This document shows positions 16,826 to 25,544 of a stretch of DNA of 64,000 bases, in pieces. Both the position numbers and the translations under genes were made by a program. The stretch comes from Austwickia sp. (GTDB lineage: Bacteria; Actinomycetota; Actinomycetes; Actinomycetales; Dermatophilaceae): assembly GCA_016711265.1 (NCBI GenBank), contig JADJTI010000006.1:558001-622000 (forward strand), in the 5' to 3' direction. A model generated the notes under the pieces. It did no database searches. It worked only from the letters and a program-made list of their open reading frames with translations, and was not told the DNA's origin. Numbering within the stretch: position 1 is the stretch's first letter; each line of letters opens with the position of its first letter.

Positions 16826-17326
16826 GTGAGCGAGTACCGCTGTCCGCAATGTGACGACCTGGCGAGCGGGTGGCACTACTACCCGGGCGTGATGCACGCC
16901 GACGTCGATGGCCATTCGCGCATGGTTCGCGCCCCTGAGCTCGACGAACTCACGCTCGAGCCGTGCGGGCACTCGGTCACGGGCGACGCCTGCCACCGCG
17001 CCAAGGCGACCATTCAACGCTCGGCGCTCAAGGAACGGGAACTGTCCCGCGGGTTCGATCTGCGCGCGTTCCTGCGGATGCGGCTCGATGAGGACGAGTT
17101 GCGGGTGGCCACGCAAGGCGGCAGTGACGCCGGACCGGTGCAGGCCCGCCGCGCCATCGTGGACCTGCACTATCCGACCGGGGATCCGCACCACCTGGTC
17201 TGCCACGAATGCGGCGAGTTCACCCACCGCTGGCCCTGCCGGACGATCCGGTGGCTCGCGGTGATGTACGGCGACCACCCCGCCTACCGGCCGCAGTGGC
17301 ATCCCGCCGACGCTGACGCCCGCTGA
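16826..17326 (+). CDS. DUF6221-like small protein with Cys-pair motifs
   Basis: The 166-residue product has a C-terminal part like actinobacterial DUF6221 proteins: FLRMRLDEDE, then a variable stretch and VCHECGEFTHRWPCRTIRWLA followed by YGDHPAYRPQWHP (quoted in pieces). The N-terminus adds EYRCPQCDDLASGWHYY, so two Cys-x2-Cys pairs could bind zinc. I placed the start at GTG 16826 because GGAGG lies 5 bases upstream; the ATG at 16814 would put that ribosome-binding site inside the gene. DUF6221 genes are often seen in mobile-element and phage-like contexts, but no phage gene is nearby. Function is unknown. Confidence 0.7.
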   Translation: MSEYRCPQCDDLASGWHYYPGVMHADVDGHSRMVRAPELDELTLEPCGHSVTGDACHRAKATIQRSALKERELSRGFDLRAFLRMRLDEDELRVATQGGSDAGPVQARRAIVDLHYPTGDPHHLVCHECGEFTHRWPCRTIRWLAVMYGDHPAYRPQWHPADADAR

Positions 17327-17406
17327 GGCCCCACTGGCGGGGACTCGGGGGTCTCATCGGCCGGGAATTCCCTCGTCGGCGGGTGCCCTCTGGGTAGCCT
17401 CTGCGC

Positions 17407-18687
17407 ATGAGCACCGACACCCAGGACGTCGACCTCGATCAGCTGCGACAGCGGGTTGACGACGCCAGGACGCGGTACGACGGCTATCTGGCCCGCGGCC
17501 TGAAGCTCGACCTCACCCGCGGAAAGCCCTGCCGCGAGCAACTCGATCTGTCCGAGGCGATGATCTCGATCCTCGAGGGCGGCGACCACAGCAGCGACGA
17601 CGCGGGCGATCTGCGCAACTACGGCGGAGCCCCGAAGGGACTGCTGGCGTTGCGAGAGATCTTCTCCCCGCTGGTCGACGTCCCGGTCGACCAGCTCGTG
17701 GTCCGCGACAACTCCTCGCTGGCCCTGATGCACTTCGCGCTCGCGTCCTCCTTCTTCCACGCACCGCCCGGCGGGGACGCGGCGTGGGCCGGGCAGCGCG
17801 TTCGGTTCCTGGCTCCGGCACCCGGCTATGACCGCCACTTCGCGGTGTGCGACGAGCTGGGGATCGAGCTGGTCCCGGTCCCGATGACCGAGAGCGGGCC
17901 GGACCTGGATGTGGTCGAGGCCCTGGTCGCCGACGACGCGAGCATTAAGGGCATCTGGTGCGTGCCCAAATACAGCAACCCCACCGGCGTGACCTACAGC
18001 GACGCGGTGGTCGCCCGGCTCGCGGCCCTGCCCGCCGCCGCCCCCGACTTCCGGATCTACTGGGACAACGCCTACGCCATCCACCCCGTCGATGACCGGC
18101 CGCAGCAGCTGGCCTCGGTTCTGACGGCCTGTGAGCAGGCCGGTCATCCGGACCGGGTGTTCGTGTTCGCCTCGACGTCGAAGGTGACCCTGGCCGGGGG
18201 CGGGGTGTCCTTCTTCGGGTCCTCCCCGGCGAATGTGGCCTGGTTCCTGGCCCGGGACGGCCTGCGGACCATCGGCCCGGACAAGATCAACCAGCTCCGG
18301 CACGTCCGGTTCTTCGGCTCCACCGAGGGCGTGCTGGACCACATGCAACGCCACCGGGCGATCCTGGCGCCGAAGTTCGATGCGGTGGCCAAGGCGCTGC
18401 ACGAGGATTTGCAGCCCCTGGGGATCGCCACCTGGACAGACCCGGCGGGCGGGTACTTCGTCAGCCTCGACGTGATCCCCGGTACGGCGCGCCGCGTGGT
18501 GGCGCTGGCGGCCCAGGCCGGCGTAGCGCTCACCCCCGCGGGGGCGACGTACCCCGGCGGGCAGGACCCGCAGGACCGCAACATCCGGATCGCCCCGACC
18601 TTCCCGAGCATGGGTGAGCTGGAGGAAGCCTTGCGCGTGCTGACCACCTGTGTGGTGCTGGCGGCCGGCGAGAAGCTGCTCGCATGA
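17407..18687 (+). CDS. Aspartate aminotransferase-like, fold type I subgroup Ic
   Basis: The 426-residue PLP enzyme matches the Ic group of aspartate aminotransferases known from Corynebacterium and relatives: LDLTRGKPCREQLDLSE at the N-terminus, NYGGAPKGLLALREIF, KYSNPTGVTYS, YWDNAYAIH and the PLP lysine K259 in FASTSKVTLAGGG. It probably transfers amino groups between aspartate (or a related amino acid) and 2-oxoglutarate in the cytoplasm. Length is normal. Its stop overlaps the start of the next gene by 4 bp (ATGA), so the membrane protein at 18684 is translationally coupled. Exact substrate is not certain. Confidence 0.9.
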   Translation: MSTDTQDVDLDQLRQRVDDARTRYDGYLARGLKLDLTRGKPCREQLDLSEAMISILEGGDHSSDDAGDLRNYGGAPKGLLALREIFSPLVDVPVDQLVVRDNSSLALMHFALASSFFHAPPGGDAAWAGQRVRFLAPAPGYDRHFAVCDELGIELVPVPMTESGPDLDVVEALVADDASIKGIWCVPKYSNPTGVTYSDAVVARLAALPAAAPDFRIYWDNAYAIHPVDDRPQQLASVLTACEQAGHPDRVFVFASTSKVTLAGGGVSFFGSSPANVAWFLARDGLRTIGPDKINQLRHVRFFGSTEGVLDHMQRHRAILAPKFDAVAKALHEDLQPLGIATWTDPAGGYFVSLDVIPGTARRVVALAAQAGVALTPAGATYPGGQDPQDRNIRIAPTFPSMGELEEALRVLTTCVVLAAGEKLLA

Positions 18688-19826
18688 GCGACACCGGGGG
18701 CGGATCGGCGGCCGCGCCGAAGGACGAGCCCGTCGAGCCGCCGGTCTCTCCCGAACCGGCTTCTCCCGAGCCGGTCTCTGTCGAGCCGGTCTCCCCGGTC
18801 TCGGCGGAGGTGCCACTGACCCGCGAGGCGCTGGTCCCCGCCGGCGCGGCGTGGCGGGCCTGCCTGGCCACGATCCGTACGGGGGTGCTGCGTCGCCCGG
18901 TGGTGCTCGTGGTGGCGTTCGCGATCTTTCTTGCGTTGCCGCTGTTGGGCGGCACGCCGTGGCCCTGGGCTGCGCTGCAGGCGGTGATCGGGACGGTCAT
19001 CGTGCTCGTGCTGAGCGTGGGCCTGGCCTGGTTGCGGGTGCGTCGCTGGTACGTCGCGGGGAGCCGTTGGCAAGGCGGGCTCGGGGCCACGGGACTGCGG
19101 TTGGCGTTCCCGAACAACGACCTCACGCTGCCGGCGTCCGCCATTCGGGGCGTCCACCAGGACCGGGACCTGCTGCTGCTGACGGTGGGGCCGCGCTCGC
19201 TGCAGCTGGCGTTGCCGCAAGAGCTGTTCACCGTGGCCGAGGTCGAGGAGCTGATCGCTCGCGGCGCTCAGCCGCCGGCGCCGGGCGTGCCCACGCAGAC
19301 GTCGGGGACCCCCGCGGACGGTTCCGCAGGCCTCGCGACCGGACCGGTCGTCGTACCGCGCCGGCAGGTGCCGTTGTCGGAGGAGTTCGCCCAGTCCATC
19401 CCCAAGACCCTGGCGCGACTGGAGTTGACCCGGCCGTTGTCGATGTTCCTGTTGATCTTCGGGCTCTACCAGGGCTTCCGGGCGATCAGCGTCGGCGACA
19501 CCCTGAGCCTGCTGATCGCGGTGATGGCCGCCGTCAGCTGGGTCGGCTTGGCGATCGCGCCGTACCTGCAGGGTCGCCGGTTGTACCAGCCGGGGCTGAT
19601 CATCGGTGCCGGGCTCGGGGAGGGCAAGCTCGCCGTGAGCTTGGGGGACAAAGTGGTTGAGCATGACGCCACGGTGGTCCGCAAGGTGCTGGCCGTCCCA
19701 GGGGGCGTCGCGCTCCGCCTCGCCGACGGCGGGGTGCTGGTGTTTCCCGAGGGTCTGCTGTCGCAGGAGCAGCTCGCCGAGTTGACGCAGCTGGCCGCCA
19801 CCAAGCGCAGCCGCCGGGGCCGCTGA
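18684..19826 (+). CDS. Uncharacterised membrane protein, two-repeat layout
   Basis: The 380-residue protein has a disordered Pro/Glu/Ser N-terminus with SPEP and VEPVS repeats (residues 10-45). Then come two units, each a pair of hydrophobic helices (about 75-125 and 255-300) followed by a soluble beta-rich segment. The segments LRLAFPNNDLTLPASAIRG and VVRKVLAVPGGVALRLADG look related to PH-like or YcxB-type domains, though I cannot confirm that. It is coupled to the aminotransferase gene by a 4-bp overlap. I do not recognise a function. Confidence 0.8.
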   Translation: MSDTGGGSAAAPKDEPVEPPVSPEPASPEPVSVEPVSPVSAEVPLTREALVPAGAAWRACLATIRTGVLRRPVVLVVAFAIFLALPLLGGTPWPWAALQAVIGTVIVLVLSVGLAWLRVRRWYVAGSRWQGGLGATGLRLAFPNNDLTLPASAIRGVHQDRDLLLLTVGPRSLQLALPQELFTVAEVEELIARGAQPPAPGVPTQTSGTPADGSAGLATGPVVVPRRQVPLSEEFAQSIPKTLARLELTRPLSMFLLIFGLYQGFRAISVGDTLSLLIAVMAAVSWVGLAIAPYLQGRRLYQPGLIIGAGLGEGKLAVSLGDKVVEHDATVVRKVLAVPGGVALRLADGGVLVFPEGLLSQEQLAELTQLAATKRSRRGR

Positions 19827-20016
19827 CCGCCCGCGCTCGGCAGTCGACGTCGCGCGGTCCAGTGAGCCGCGAGGAGTCGATTCCGCACCTCTGTCGACAA
19901 CGAGAAGTCGCTCCCGCACCCTGGGACGCCGTGGGAGGTGCTGATTCGACGTTTCGTCGGCGTCGTCGGCGGGCGCACCTCGGGACGGCTCGCGACACGG
20001 TACGACGCCGCTCGCC

Positions 20017-20907
20017 TCAGAGCGCGGGTTCGCTTCGTCGGGCGGGTTCGTGCAGCGGGCGTCCGGCCAGCACCCCCAGGCAGGCCCCGGCCAACACCAG
20101 CACCGTACCCACCAGCTGGGGTGCTGAGATCGTCTGACCGTAGACCCAGGCCCCGGCAGCGACGTTGACGGCGGGTTCCAGGGTGCTCACGATGGCTGCC
20201 CGCGTAGCCCCCACCAGCGGCAGCCCGGCGAAGAACAGCGCCACCGCCAGCACGGTCGACACCATGGCGACGAGCAGCACGGACGGCCACGCGGCGGTGG
20301 GCAACTGCAGGTGCAGCTCGCCGCGGGCGAGGCCGTGCGCTCCGAGGGTGATCGCCGCGAACGCGCACACGTAGGCGGACAGCACGAGCGGGGACAGGGT
20401 GGTCGGCACCCGGTCCCCGAGCAGGATGTAGCAGCTGTATGTGACGGCGGCGGCGAGGCCACAGATGACCCCGAACGCCTGGGCACCGCCGATCGGCCCG
20501 GCGGCCAGCGCCGTGCCGGCGAACGTCAGCAGCAGCGCCAGCGCGATCCGGCCCCCGAGCCGCGCCCGGGCAAGGACGGCGGAGCCGGCGGCGACCAGCG
20601 CGGGGTAGAGGTAGAGCAGCAGCGTGGTCAGGGACGGCGAGATGAACTGCACCGCCGTGAAGTAGAACGACGACATCAGGGCGTACCCGATGCCCCCGAG
20701 GGCGAAGGTCAGGGCCAGATCAGCGGGGCGGGGCCGGGACAGCGAGCGGCGAGCAGCGGCGTACCCGAAGAGCAGCACGGCCGCGAGGGCGAACCGGAAG
20801 AACAGCAGCGTCGGAACGGTCAACCCGGCTCGGTACGCCTCGACCGCGAAGTACGGCATGAAACCGAAGCCGGTCGCGGACAACGCCAGGTACAGATATC
20901 CGCGCAC
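20017..20907 (-). CDS. EamA/DMT-family transporter
   Basis: The 296-residue membrane protein has about ten helices in two EamA repeats: LALSATGFGFMPYFAVEAY and FFRFALAAVLL in the first, TLEPAVNVAAGAWVYGQTIS in the second. It is likely an exporter or importer of small metabolites. The start is placed at GTG 20905-20907 because GGAGG stands 6 bases upstream; a GTG at 20943 would leave that site unused. It is followed by a gene-free 190 bp towards 19826. Substrate is unknown; it differs from the EamA protein at 1973. Confidence 0.88.
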   Translation of the reverse strand: MRGYLYLALSATGFGFMPYFAVEAYRAGLTVPTLLFFRFALAAVLLFGYAAARRSLSRPRPADLALTFALGGIGYALMSSFYFTAVQFISPSLTTLLLYLYPALVAAGSAVLARARLGGRIALALLLTFAGTALAAGPIGGAQAFGVICGLAAAVTYSCYILLGDRVPTTLSPLVLSAYVCAFAAITLGAHGLARGELHLQLPTAAWPSVLLVAMVSTVLAVALFFAGLPLVGATRAAIVSTLEPAVNVAAGAWVYGQTISAPQLVGTVLVLAGACLGVLAGRPLHEPARRSEPAL

Positions 20908-20961
20908 AGCTACCTCCACTGCCGACCGGGCGCATCGTCTCACGCCCAGCCCTCGGTGGGG

Positions 20962-21723
20962 TCAGCTGCAGGTGCCCCGTCCGGGGTGGAAGGAAATGTG
21001 GACGTGGTCGTAGTGGTTGGCGGTGGCCCCGCCGCGGTCGCTCATGTGGCGCCAGCTCGCGTTGGAGCGGCCCGGGAACCAGATGCGCTGGTACCAGATG
21101 ACGTACTTGACGTTCAGCGCCTTGGCGTTGGCCTGGCTCCACTGCGCCACCCGGTCGCCCTCGGCCTTGTCGCCGCCGACCATCACGTCCAACGCCAGTC
21201 CGGCGCTGTGGTCGCCCCCGCCGGGCCGGTAACCGCCGATCTGGGAGATGCCGAACCGCGAGGCGATCGTCGATTTGACCGCACTCGTCCACGAACCGCT
21301 ACCGCAGGCGACCGCGGCGGCAGGAGATGGGGCGGCCTGCGGGCGCTGAGTCGACTGCGTGGTCGTCGCGTCCTTGGCGTTGCCCGAGTCACGGTTGTCG
21401 GCCCGGTCCGCGGCCTGCTTCTCGGTCTTGTCCTCGGCCTTGTCCTCGGTACGAACCTCGGCGGCGCCCGCGCCGGAGGCCCGTGGGGCGGGCGCGAGGC
21501 CGGCGGCGACGCGCCGGGCGGCGGTTGCGCTCGCGGCCACCGCCGTTGTGGTGGCACTTTGGTAGCTGGTGATCCAGCCGGAGGTGGAGCCAACCCCGTC
21601 GACGGCCCGGGCGATGCCCTCGGAGGCCGGGACGGCGGAGCTCGGACGGTGGGCCAGGGCGGGGGTCGCCAGCGTCAGGCTGAGGCTCAGCAGGGCAGCC
21701 ATCGGCGGTAGTGCTCCGGTCAT
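20962..21723 (-). CDS. Secreted M15-like wall peptidase (ARB_07466-type domain)
   Basis: The 253-residue protein has a signal peptide (MTGALPPMAALLSLSLTLATPALA), a low-complexity Ala/Lys/Asp region (about 60-135) and a C-terminal domain with DHSAGLALDVMVGG and HYDHVHISFHPG. Those His and Asp positions resemble the zinc sites of M15-type DD-peptidases, and the domain looks like the ARB_07466-type found in actinobacterial cell-wall proteins. It likely acts on peptidoglycan outside the cell, as does the VanY-like protein at 2919. It lies 54 bp upstream of the EamA gene on the same strand. The catalytic assignment is inference. Confidence 0.75.
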   Translation of the reverse strand: MTGALPPMAALLSLSLTLATPALAHRPSSAVPASEGIARAVDGVGSTSGWITSYQSATTTAVAASATAARRVAAGLAPAPRASGAGAAEVRTEDKAEDKTEKQAADRADNRDSGNAKDATTTQSTQRPQAAPSPAAAVACGSGSWTSAVKSTIASRFGISQIGGYRPGGGDHSAGLALDVMVGGDKAEGDRVAQWSQANAKALNVKYVIWYQRIWFPGRSNASWRHMSDRGGATANHYDHVHISFHPGRGTCS

Positions 21724-21987
21724 CGGTTCCTCACAGCGGGTCGGTCAGCGCCGACGGGCGGTTTGACGGGCCCAGGGGAGGCCCGACTCGAGATAACCGG
21801 ACGGTAACAGCTCAATCACGGGGACATCACGGATTGCGCACACGTGGACACGGTGAACCACCCTGACGCTCGCTCAGCGGCTGTTCACCACCGGTGGGCG
21901 GGCGCCAGAACGTGACCAGGCGCACATCTCCCATGAAAGAACCGCAACCATCGCGCGGCCGCAGGGCACGTGTCGGGGCCGCAGACG
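21724..21987. other. Intergenic leader of the secreted peptidase gene
   Basis: 264 bp without a gene. On the minus strand it contains GTTACCGTCCGGTTATC about 80 bp before the peptidase start, a partly symmetric motif that could be a promoter or regulator site. I looked for a c-di-AMP riboswitch, which often precedes actinobacterial wall-hydrolase genes, and did not recognise one. Confidence 0.5.
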
Positions 21988-22023
21988 GCGAAAGGCCGGA
22001 AGCGATCGCTTCCGGCCTTTCGC
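21988..22023 (-). terminator. 36-nt perfect palindrome after the LPXTG gene
   Basis: Two perfect 18-base arms meet at GCGATCGC; the outer ends are GCGAAAGGCC and GGCCTTTCGC. It starts 25 bp after the surface-protein stop. The folded RNA would be a long GC stem with a 4-base loop (GATC) and CUUU on the 3' side, consistent with a strong terminator. Confidence 0.85.
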
Positions 22024-22048
22024 GAGTGACCCGCCTGGGCGTCGCGAC

Positions 22049-22462
22049 TTACTTGGTACGGCGACGCGCGGCCAGGCGCAGAGCCCCGCCCGCGCCGAGC
22101 AGGGTGGTCGCCACCCCGAGACCGAGTGCTGTTTCAGCCCCGGTGTAGGGCAGCACGGTCGGCGGCTTCTGCGCCGGGGCCGGCGGGCGCCAGGGCGCCG
22201 GGCGCGGCTTGTGCACGACGGGCTTCGGGGTGGGGGCCGGAAGGGCTGGCTTCACCGTGGGCTTGGGGGCCTGGGTGGTGGGGGCGGGGGCTTGCGTGGT
22301 CGGCGACGGCGGAGGCGTCGTCTCGCAGGCGGCCGAGCCAGCCGGCTTCGGGGTCTCGGTGGCCGACGCCGGTGCGGCGGTGGCCGTGATCACGACACCG
22401 CCCAGCAGCAGACCGGCGCTGAGCGTCGTGACTTTGCGGGCGGTCGAATGGGTGCGGTGCAC
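22049..22462 (-). CDS. LPXTG-anchored surface protein, small
   Basis: The 137-residue protein has an N-terminal signal peptide (VTTLSAGLLLGGVVITATAAPASA), a Pro/Thr-rich stalk with PTTQAPAPTTQAPKPT, and a C-terminal sorting signal: LPYTG, a hydrophobic helix (ALGLGVATTLLGAGGALRLA) and a basic tail ARRRTK. Sortase would link it to peptidoglycan. There is no folded domain, so it may serve only as a wall stalk or decoration. I chose GTG 22460-22462, preceded by GAGGGGG with a 5-base gap; ATG 22492 lacks such a site. No sortase gene lies nearby. Confidence 0.85.
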   Translation of the reverse strand: MHRTHSTARKVTTLSAGLLLGGVVITATAAPASATETPKPAGSAACETTPPPSPTTQAPAPTTQAPKPTVKPALPAPTPKPVVHKPRPAPWRPPAPAQKPPTVLPYTGAETALGLGVATTLLGAGGALRLAARRRTK

Positions 22463-22625
22463 AATGTCCCCCTCGATGACGGGAAGCTGCATGTAAGAGT
22501 GGCAAGCCGATCAAAGCATACGTTCGTCTTGAACGGGCGTACGAAACCCTCATCGAGGAGCGGTGTGTCGCGCTACAGGTCTGGATAATCCTTGTGCGTG
22601 AGGTGCGTCACGTTACGAGTGGGCG

Positions 22626-23267
22626 TCATTTCTCGGATACGGGTTGAGGATCCACCGGCTCCGGAGTGTCGGCGACCAGGCCGGTGCGTCGCAAGATGGC
22701 GTCGACGGCCAAGCCGGTGAGGACGGCCAAGCAGATGCCGGATAGCGCGGCGATGAACGGGTGGTCGTGGAACCAGTGTCCCGCGAGAGCGCCAATGGCC
22801 ACCGAGTAGGTCGCCCAGGTGGTCACGGCCAGGGCGTCCAAGGCGATGAATTTCGGCCGGCTGAAGCCGGAGGCTCCCGCGGTGAGGTTGACGGCGACCC
22901 GACCGACGGGGACATAGCGTGCCACCAGAATCGCCAGCCCCCCGCGGCGGTGCAATTCGGAGGCTGCCCAGCGAAACGCGCGCTGCACCGGGGGGCGTTT
23001 GCTGTGGGCCATCCGATTCAGGCCGGAATGGCGGCCGATGAGAAATGTGAGGTTGTCGCCCAGAAAGGCGCCGATGGCCGCGCATACTCCAAGGGCGATC
23101 AGCGACGGGGATCCGGTGGACGCGGAGACGGCCGCGAGGGTGATCACGACCGACTCGCTCGGCAGCGGCGGAAAGAACCCGTCCAGCGTCGCGAGGGCGA
23201 AAACGGCCACCAGCGCCCAGGTCGACGGTGAGTTCGCGATGATGAACTGGTTGAGTGTCTCGACCAC
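22626..23267 (-). CDS. DedA-family membrane protein
   Basis: The 213-residue protein has the DedA/VTT signature: LDGFFPPLPSESVVITLA at the N-terminus, IGAFLGDNLTFLIGR, and RYVPVGRVAVNLTAGASG, whose arginine and glycines are typical. Several hydrophobic segments and re-entrant loops are present. DedA proteins act in the cytoplasmic membrane and recent work links them to lipid flipping and membrane-potential maintenance. Start is GTG 23265-23267. It diverges from the small Cys protein at 23489. Confidence 0.9.
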   Translation of the reverse strand: MVETLNQFIIANSPSTWALVAVFALATLDGFFPPLPSESVVITLAAVSASTGSPSLIALGVCAAIGAFLGDNLTFLIGRHSGLNRMAHSKRPPVQRAFRWAASELHRRGGLAILVARYVPVGRVAVNLTAGASGFSRPKFIALDALAVTTWATYSVAIGALAGHWFHDHPFIAALSGICLAVLTGLAVDAILRRTGLVADTPEPVDPQPVSEK

Positions 23268-23413
23268 GCCGGGCTCCCATCGACATCAGGGACCAGCGCC
23301 CCCGTCCCTTCATGATGCCTGACCCCACCTGGGATAGCCCTGAGAGGTGCAGGAACGCGCACTGAACGCCAGCGGGTCACGGTCGCCCATTGCGGCGCGC
23401 AGCGTCTTGAAAT

Positions 23414-23429
23414 ATACCCAGGGGGGTAT
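23414..23429 (+). promoter_or_regulatory. CsoR/CstR-like operator upstream of the small Cys-rich gene
   Basis: ATACCCAGGGGGGTAT has the A/T-flanked C-tract/G-tract inverted symmetry of operators bound by CsoR-family repressors (CsoR for Cu(I), CstR for persulfides). It lies 60 bp before the ATG at 23489. A 13-of-16 identical site stands before the persulfide dioxygenase gene (28552-28567), which points to the CstR type. No CsoR-family gene is in the window. Confidence 0.6.
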
Positions 23430-23488
23430 GTGTTATCGTGGGTGCAACGAAGGATCCCCAGAACATCCCCAGAGCAAGGAGCGTCGTC

Positions 23489-23662
23489 ATGTGTCGACCG
23501 GTGCCGTGCACCAGCTGCGGAAAGACCACCTGGGCGGGGTGCGGTATGCACGTCGATCAGGTCAAGTCCGGCGTCCCGGCGGGGCAATGGTGTCAATGCT
23601 CGCGCGAAGAATCCGGCAAGTCGTCCATGAAGTCGCTGTTCGGCGGCCTGTTCGGGCGCTGA
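23489..23662 (+). CDS. Small Cys-rich protein (57 residues)
   Basis: MCRPVPCTSCGKTTWAGCGM opens a 57-residue product with seven Cys and one His in its first 45 residues (C-x4-C-x2-C, then WAGCGMHVDQV and WCQCS), followed by a basic, Phe/Gly-rich tail MKSLFGGLFGR. Small proteins with TCGKTTWAGCG are widespread in actinobacteria without known function; a zinc- or persulfide-binding role is plausible. An AAGGAG-like site (gcaaggagc) precedes ATG 23489. The CsoR/CstR-like operator in front of it ties its expression to sulfur or copper stress. Confidence 0.75.
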   Translation: MCRPVPCTSCGKTTWAGCGMHVDQVKSGVPAGQWCQCSREESGKSSMKSLFGGLFGR

Positions 23663-23723
23663 GCCGCAGCCGGCGGACAGACCGACCTCGTCCCCGGCGC
23701 GCCCCGACCGGTAGGGTGCGCCG

Positions 23724-24098
23724 GTGGAGCATCGCATCTCGTACACGGTCTACTACGAAGACACCGACAGCCTCGGCGTCGTCTACTACGCGAACTACTT
23801 CAAGTTCTTCGAACGCGGTCGCTCCGAACTGCTCGGGGCGAGCGGCCGGTCGGTGGCGGAGCTGAACGCCCAGGGCATTCTGGTCGTCGTCCACTCGGCG
23901 TCGGCCACCTTCAAGAAGCCGCTCACCCTCGGCGACCGGTTCGACGTCGTTACCCAGTTCTCCCTGCCCTCGCCATACCGCGGCCGGTTCACCCAGCGCA
24001 TCGAGTGCGGCGGGGAGTTGTACGTCGATGGGGTGATCGACACGGTCAGCCTGGACCGCCAGCAGAACCTGATCGAGTTCCCCGCGCTCTTTGGCTGA
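23724..24098 (+). CDS. YbgC-type acyl-CoA thioesterase (hotdog fold)
   Basis: The 124-residue protein carries the YbgC/4HBT motif YYEDTDSLGVVYYANYFKFFE near the N-terminus (quoted in 20s: YEDTDSLGVVYYANY), where the Asp is catalytic, and then RSELLGASG. It hydrolyses acyl-CoA or acyl-ACP thioesters in the cytoplasm. The start is GTG 23724 (VEHRISYTVYYEDTD). Length is normal for the family. It stands alone between the small Cys protein and a convergent gene. Confidence 0.9.
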   Translation: MEHRISYTVYYEDTDSLGVVYYANYFKFFERGRSELLGASGRSVAELNAQGILVVVHSASATFKKPLTLGDRFDVVTQFSLPSPYRGRFTQRIECGGELYVDGVIDTVSLDRQQNLIEFPALFG

Positions 24099-24124
24099 GC
24101 CTGCGGATCACCGCGGCCGGTGCG

Positions 24125-24496
24125 TCAGGGTTGCCTCGTCGTCGGGTTCGGCGCGGGGGCGGCCAGCCGCTCCCGCAGCGCCGCCACCGAGAAGCCGGGC
24201 ACGAGTGACTCCAGCTCACGCAGCTGGGTGGCGGGAGTCCATGCGACCCCGTCCGGCGCGCCGATGAGCTGACGCAGCGTCTCCAAAGACGCCCCGGTCC
24301 CGTCGCTGACCTGCTGCAGGGTCATCCAGCCACGCAACTCGGTCGGCTTCAGCGGGGTGCCGTGCTCGATGGCCGTCCGGCCGCTGGAGACCCAGGTACC
24401 GGTGGCCTTCGTGACGCCGTACGTGCCGAACATCAGCACCAACGCCACCACCGGCATGATCCACCGCGATGCCGTGATTCGACGCCTCGTGGTCAT
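24125..24496 (-). CDS. Small membrane-anchored protein coupled to the polyferredoxin
   Basis: The 123-residue product has one N-terminal membrane helix (WIMPVVALVLMFGTYGVT) and a soluble part with ELRGWMTLQQVSDGTGASLE and LVPGFSVAALRERL. The pattern of GWMTL..V....G...E.L...LG is one I associate with proteins encoded next to CcoG/YccM-like ferredoxins, but I cannot name a family. Its ATG overlaps the polyferredoxin stop by 4 bp, so the two are made together and probably work as one membrane electron-transfer unit. Confidence 0.75.
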   Translation of the reverse strand: MTTRRRITASRWIMPVVALVLMFGTYGVTKATGTWVSSGRTAIEHGTPLKPTELRGWMTLQQVSDGTGASLETLRQLIGAPDGVAWTPATQLRELESLVPGFSVAALRERLAAPAPNPTTRQP

Positions 24497-25434
24497 GACA
24501 ACACCGTGTCGCGCTCGCTGGTACGGCGGCCGATGCTGCCCACCCAGGTCGGCCCGGACACCTCCAGGGCGCCCCCGAAGGTGCAGTTGGCCACGCATTC
24601 CAGACAGCCGATGCAGTCGGTGCTGACCGCCGATGGTGTACCGGCGACGTCGATCCCGACGGGGCAGGGCGTGTTGCACAACCGGCAGTCGGTGCAGGCC
24701 GACGCCGTACGACGGATTCGCAGGAAGCTCAGGTGACCGAGCACGGCAAACACCGCCCCCGCGGGGCACAGGTACCGGCACCAGAACCGGTCCACCAGCA
24801 CCGATCCGATGAGTACGACGGTCAGGATCACCAGCGCGGGCCACATGGTGGCCAGGTCCGGCTCGAACAGCCAGTGCAGGCTGAACAGCGTGACGTACGG
24901 GTCGTAGTGGGCGAAGATCAACGACGCCGTCACCGCGGAGGCGACCACCACGGCCAGCAGTACGACGTAACGTCCCGCCCGTAGCACCCGGTCCACGGCC
25001 GGGGAGGGCGACCACGCCCGCACCCCCAGCTTCGCGCGCAGGCCGGTGATCAGGTCCTGCAAGGATCCGAACGGACAGATCCAGCCGCAGAACGCGTTCC
25101 CGGCGACGAGCACCGAGACCGCGACCGCGGCGCCCAGGATCATGTTGCTCGGGTGCACCTTGCTGATGAACTCCCCGGTGGTCACCCAGGTCCACAGGGT
25201 CTCGACCCCACCGAACGGACAGAGCGCATCGGTGGAGGGCGCCCCTGACTCGCGGGCCAGCTGATGCCGCACCGCGGCGACCAGGATCAGGACGGCGACG
25301 GCCAGTTGGCTGAGGTAGCGCCAGCGTCGCAGCGTGGCCACCGAACGCCGGCGCTGCTGGGAGCGGGACTCCTGCGGCCGGCGCCGGTGGTCACGCGGCG
25401 GCGGGGCGTTGTCGATCGAAACCGGAGTGGGCAT
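24493..25434 (-). CDS. Membrane 4Fe-4S polyferredoxin (NapH/YccM-like)
   Basis: The 313-residue protein has about five membrane helices and four Cys clusters: FCGWICPFGS, WCRYLCPAGA, ACTDCRLCNTPCP and DCIGCLECVANC. The last two are classical 4Fe-4S ferredoxin sites. Related proteins (NapH, NosR C-terminus, CcoG, YccM) pass electrons across or along the membrane. The start at ATG 25434 (MPTPVSIDN) lacks a good ribosome-binding site, so it is tentative. The Cys-containing N-terminal segment CPFGGVETLW is a family feature. Confidence 0.87.
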   Translation of the reverse strand: MPTPVSIDNAPPPRDHRRRPQESRSQQRRRSVATLRRWRYLSQLAVAVLILVAAVRHQLARESGAPSTDALCPFGGVETLWTWVTTGEFISKVHPSNMILGAAVAVSVLVAGNAFCGWICPFGSLQDLITGLRAKLGVRAWSPSPAVDRVLRAGRYVVLLAVVVASAVTASLIFAHYDPYVTLFSLHWLFEPDLATMWPALVILTVVLIGSVLVDRFWCRYLCPAGAVFAVLGHLSFLRIRRTASACTDCRLCNTPCPVGIDVAGTPSAVSTDCIGCLECVANCTFGGALEVSGPTWVGSIGRRTSERDTVLS

Positions 25435-25544
25435 GAAGCCCAGGGTGGGCACCAATCATGAAGGAGCTGTGAAGGTTTCGTCCACGCTGTGTGAGCTCTG
25501 CCGGGGGTCGGCCGGTCGCCACGGCCCCCGAGCGCTCACCTCGC

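Noticed and set aside
21724..21987. Possible c-di-AMP (ydaO-type) riboswitch upstream of the secreted wall peptidase
   Set aside because: I could not find the conserved paired elements of that riboswitch on the relevant strand.
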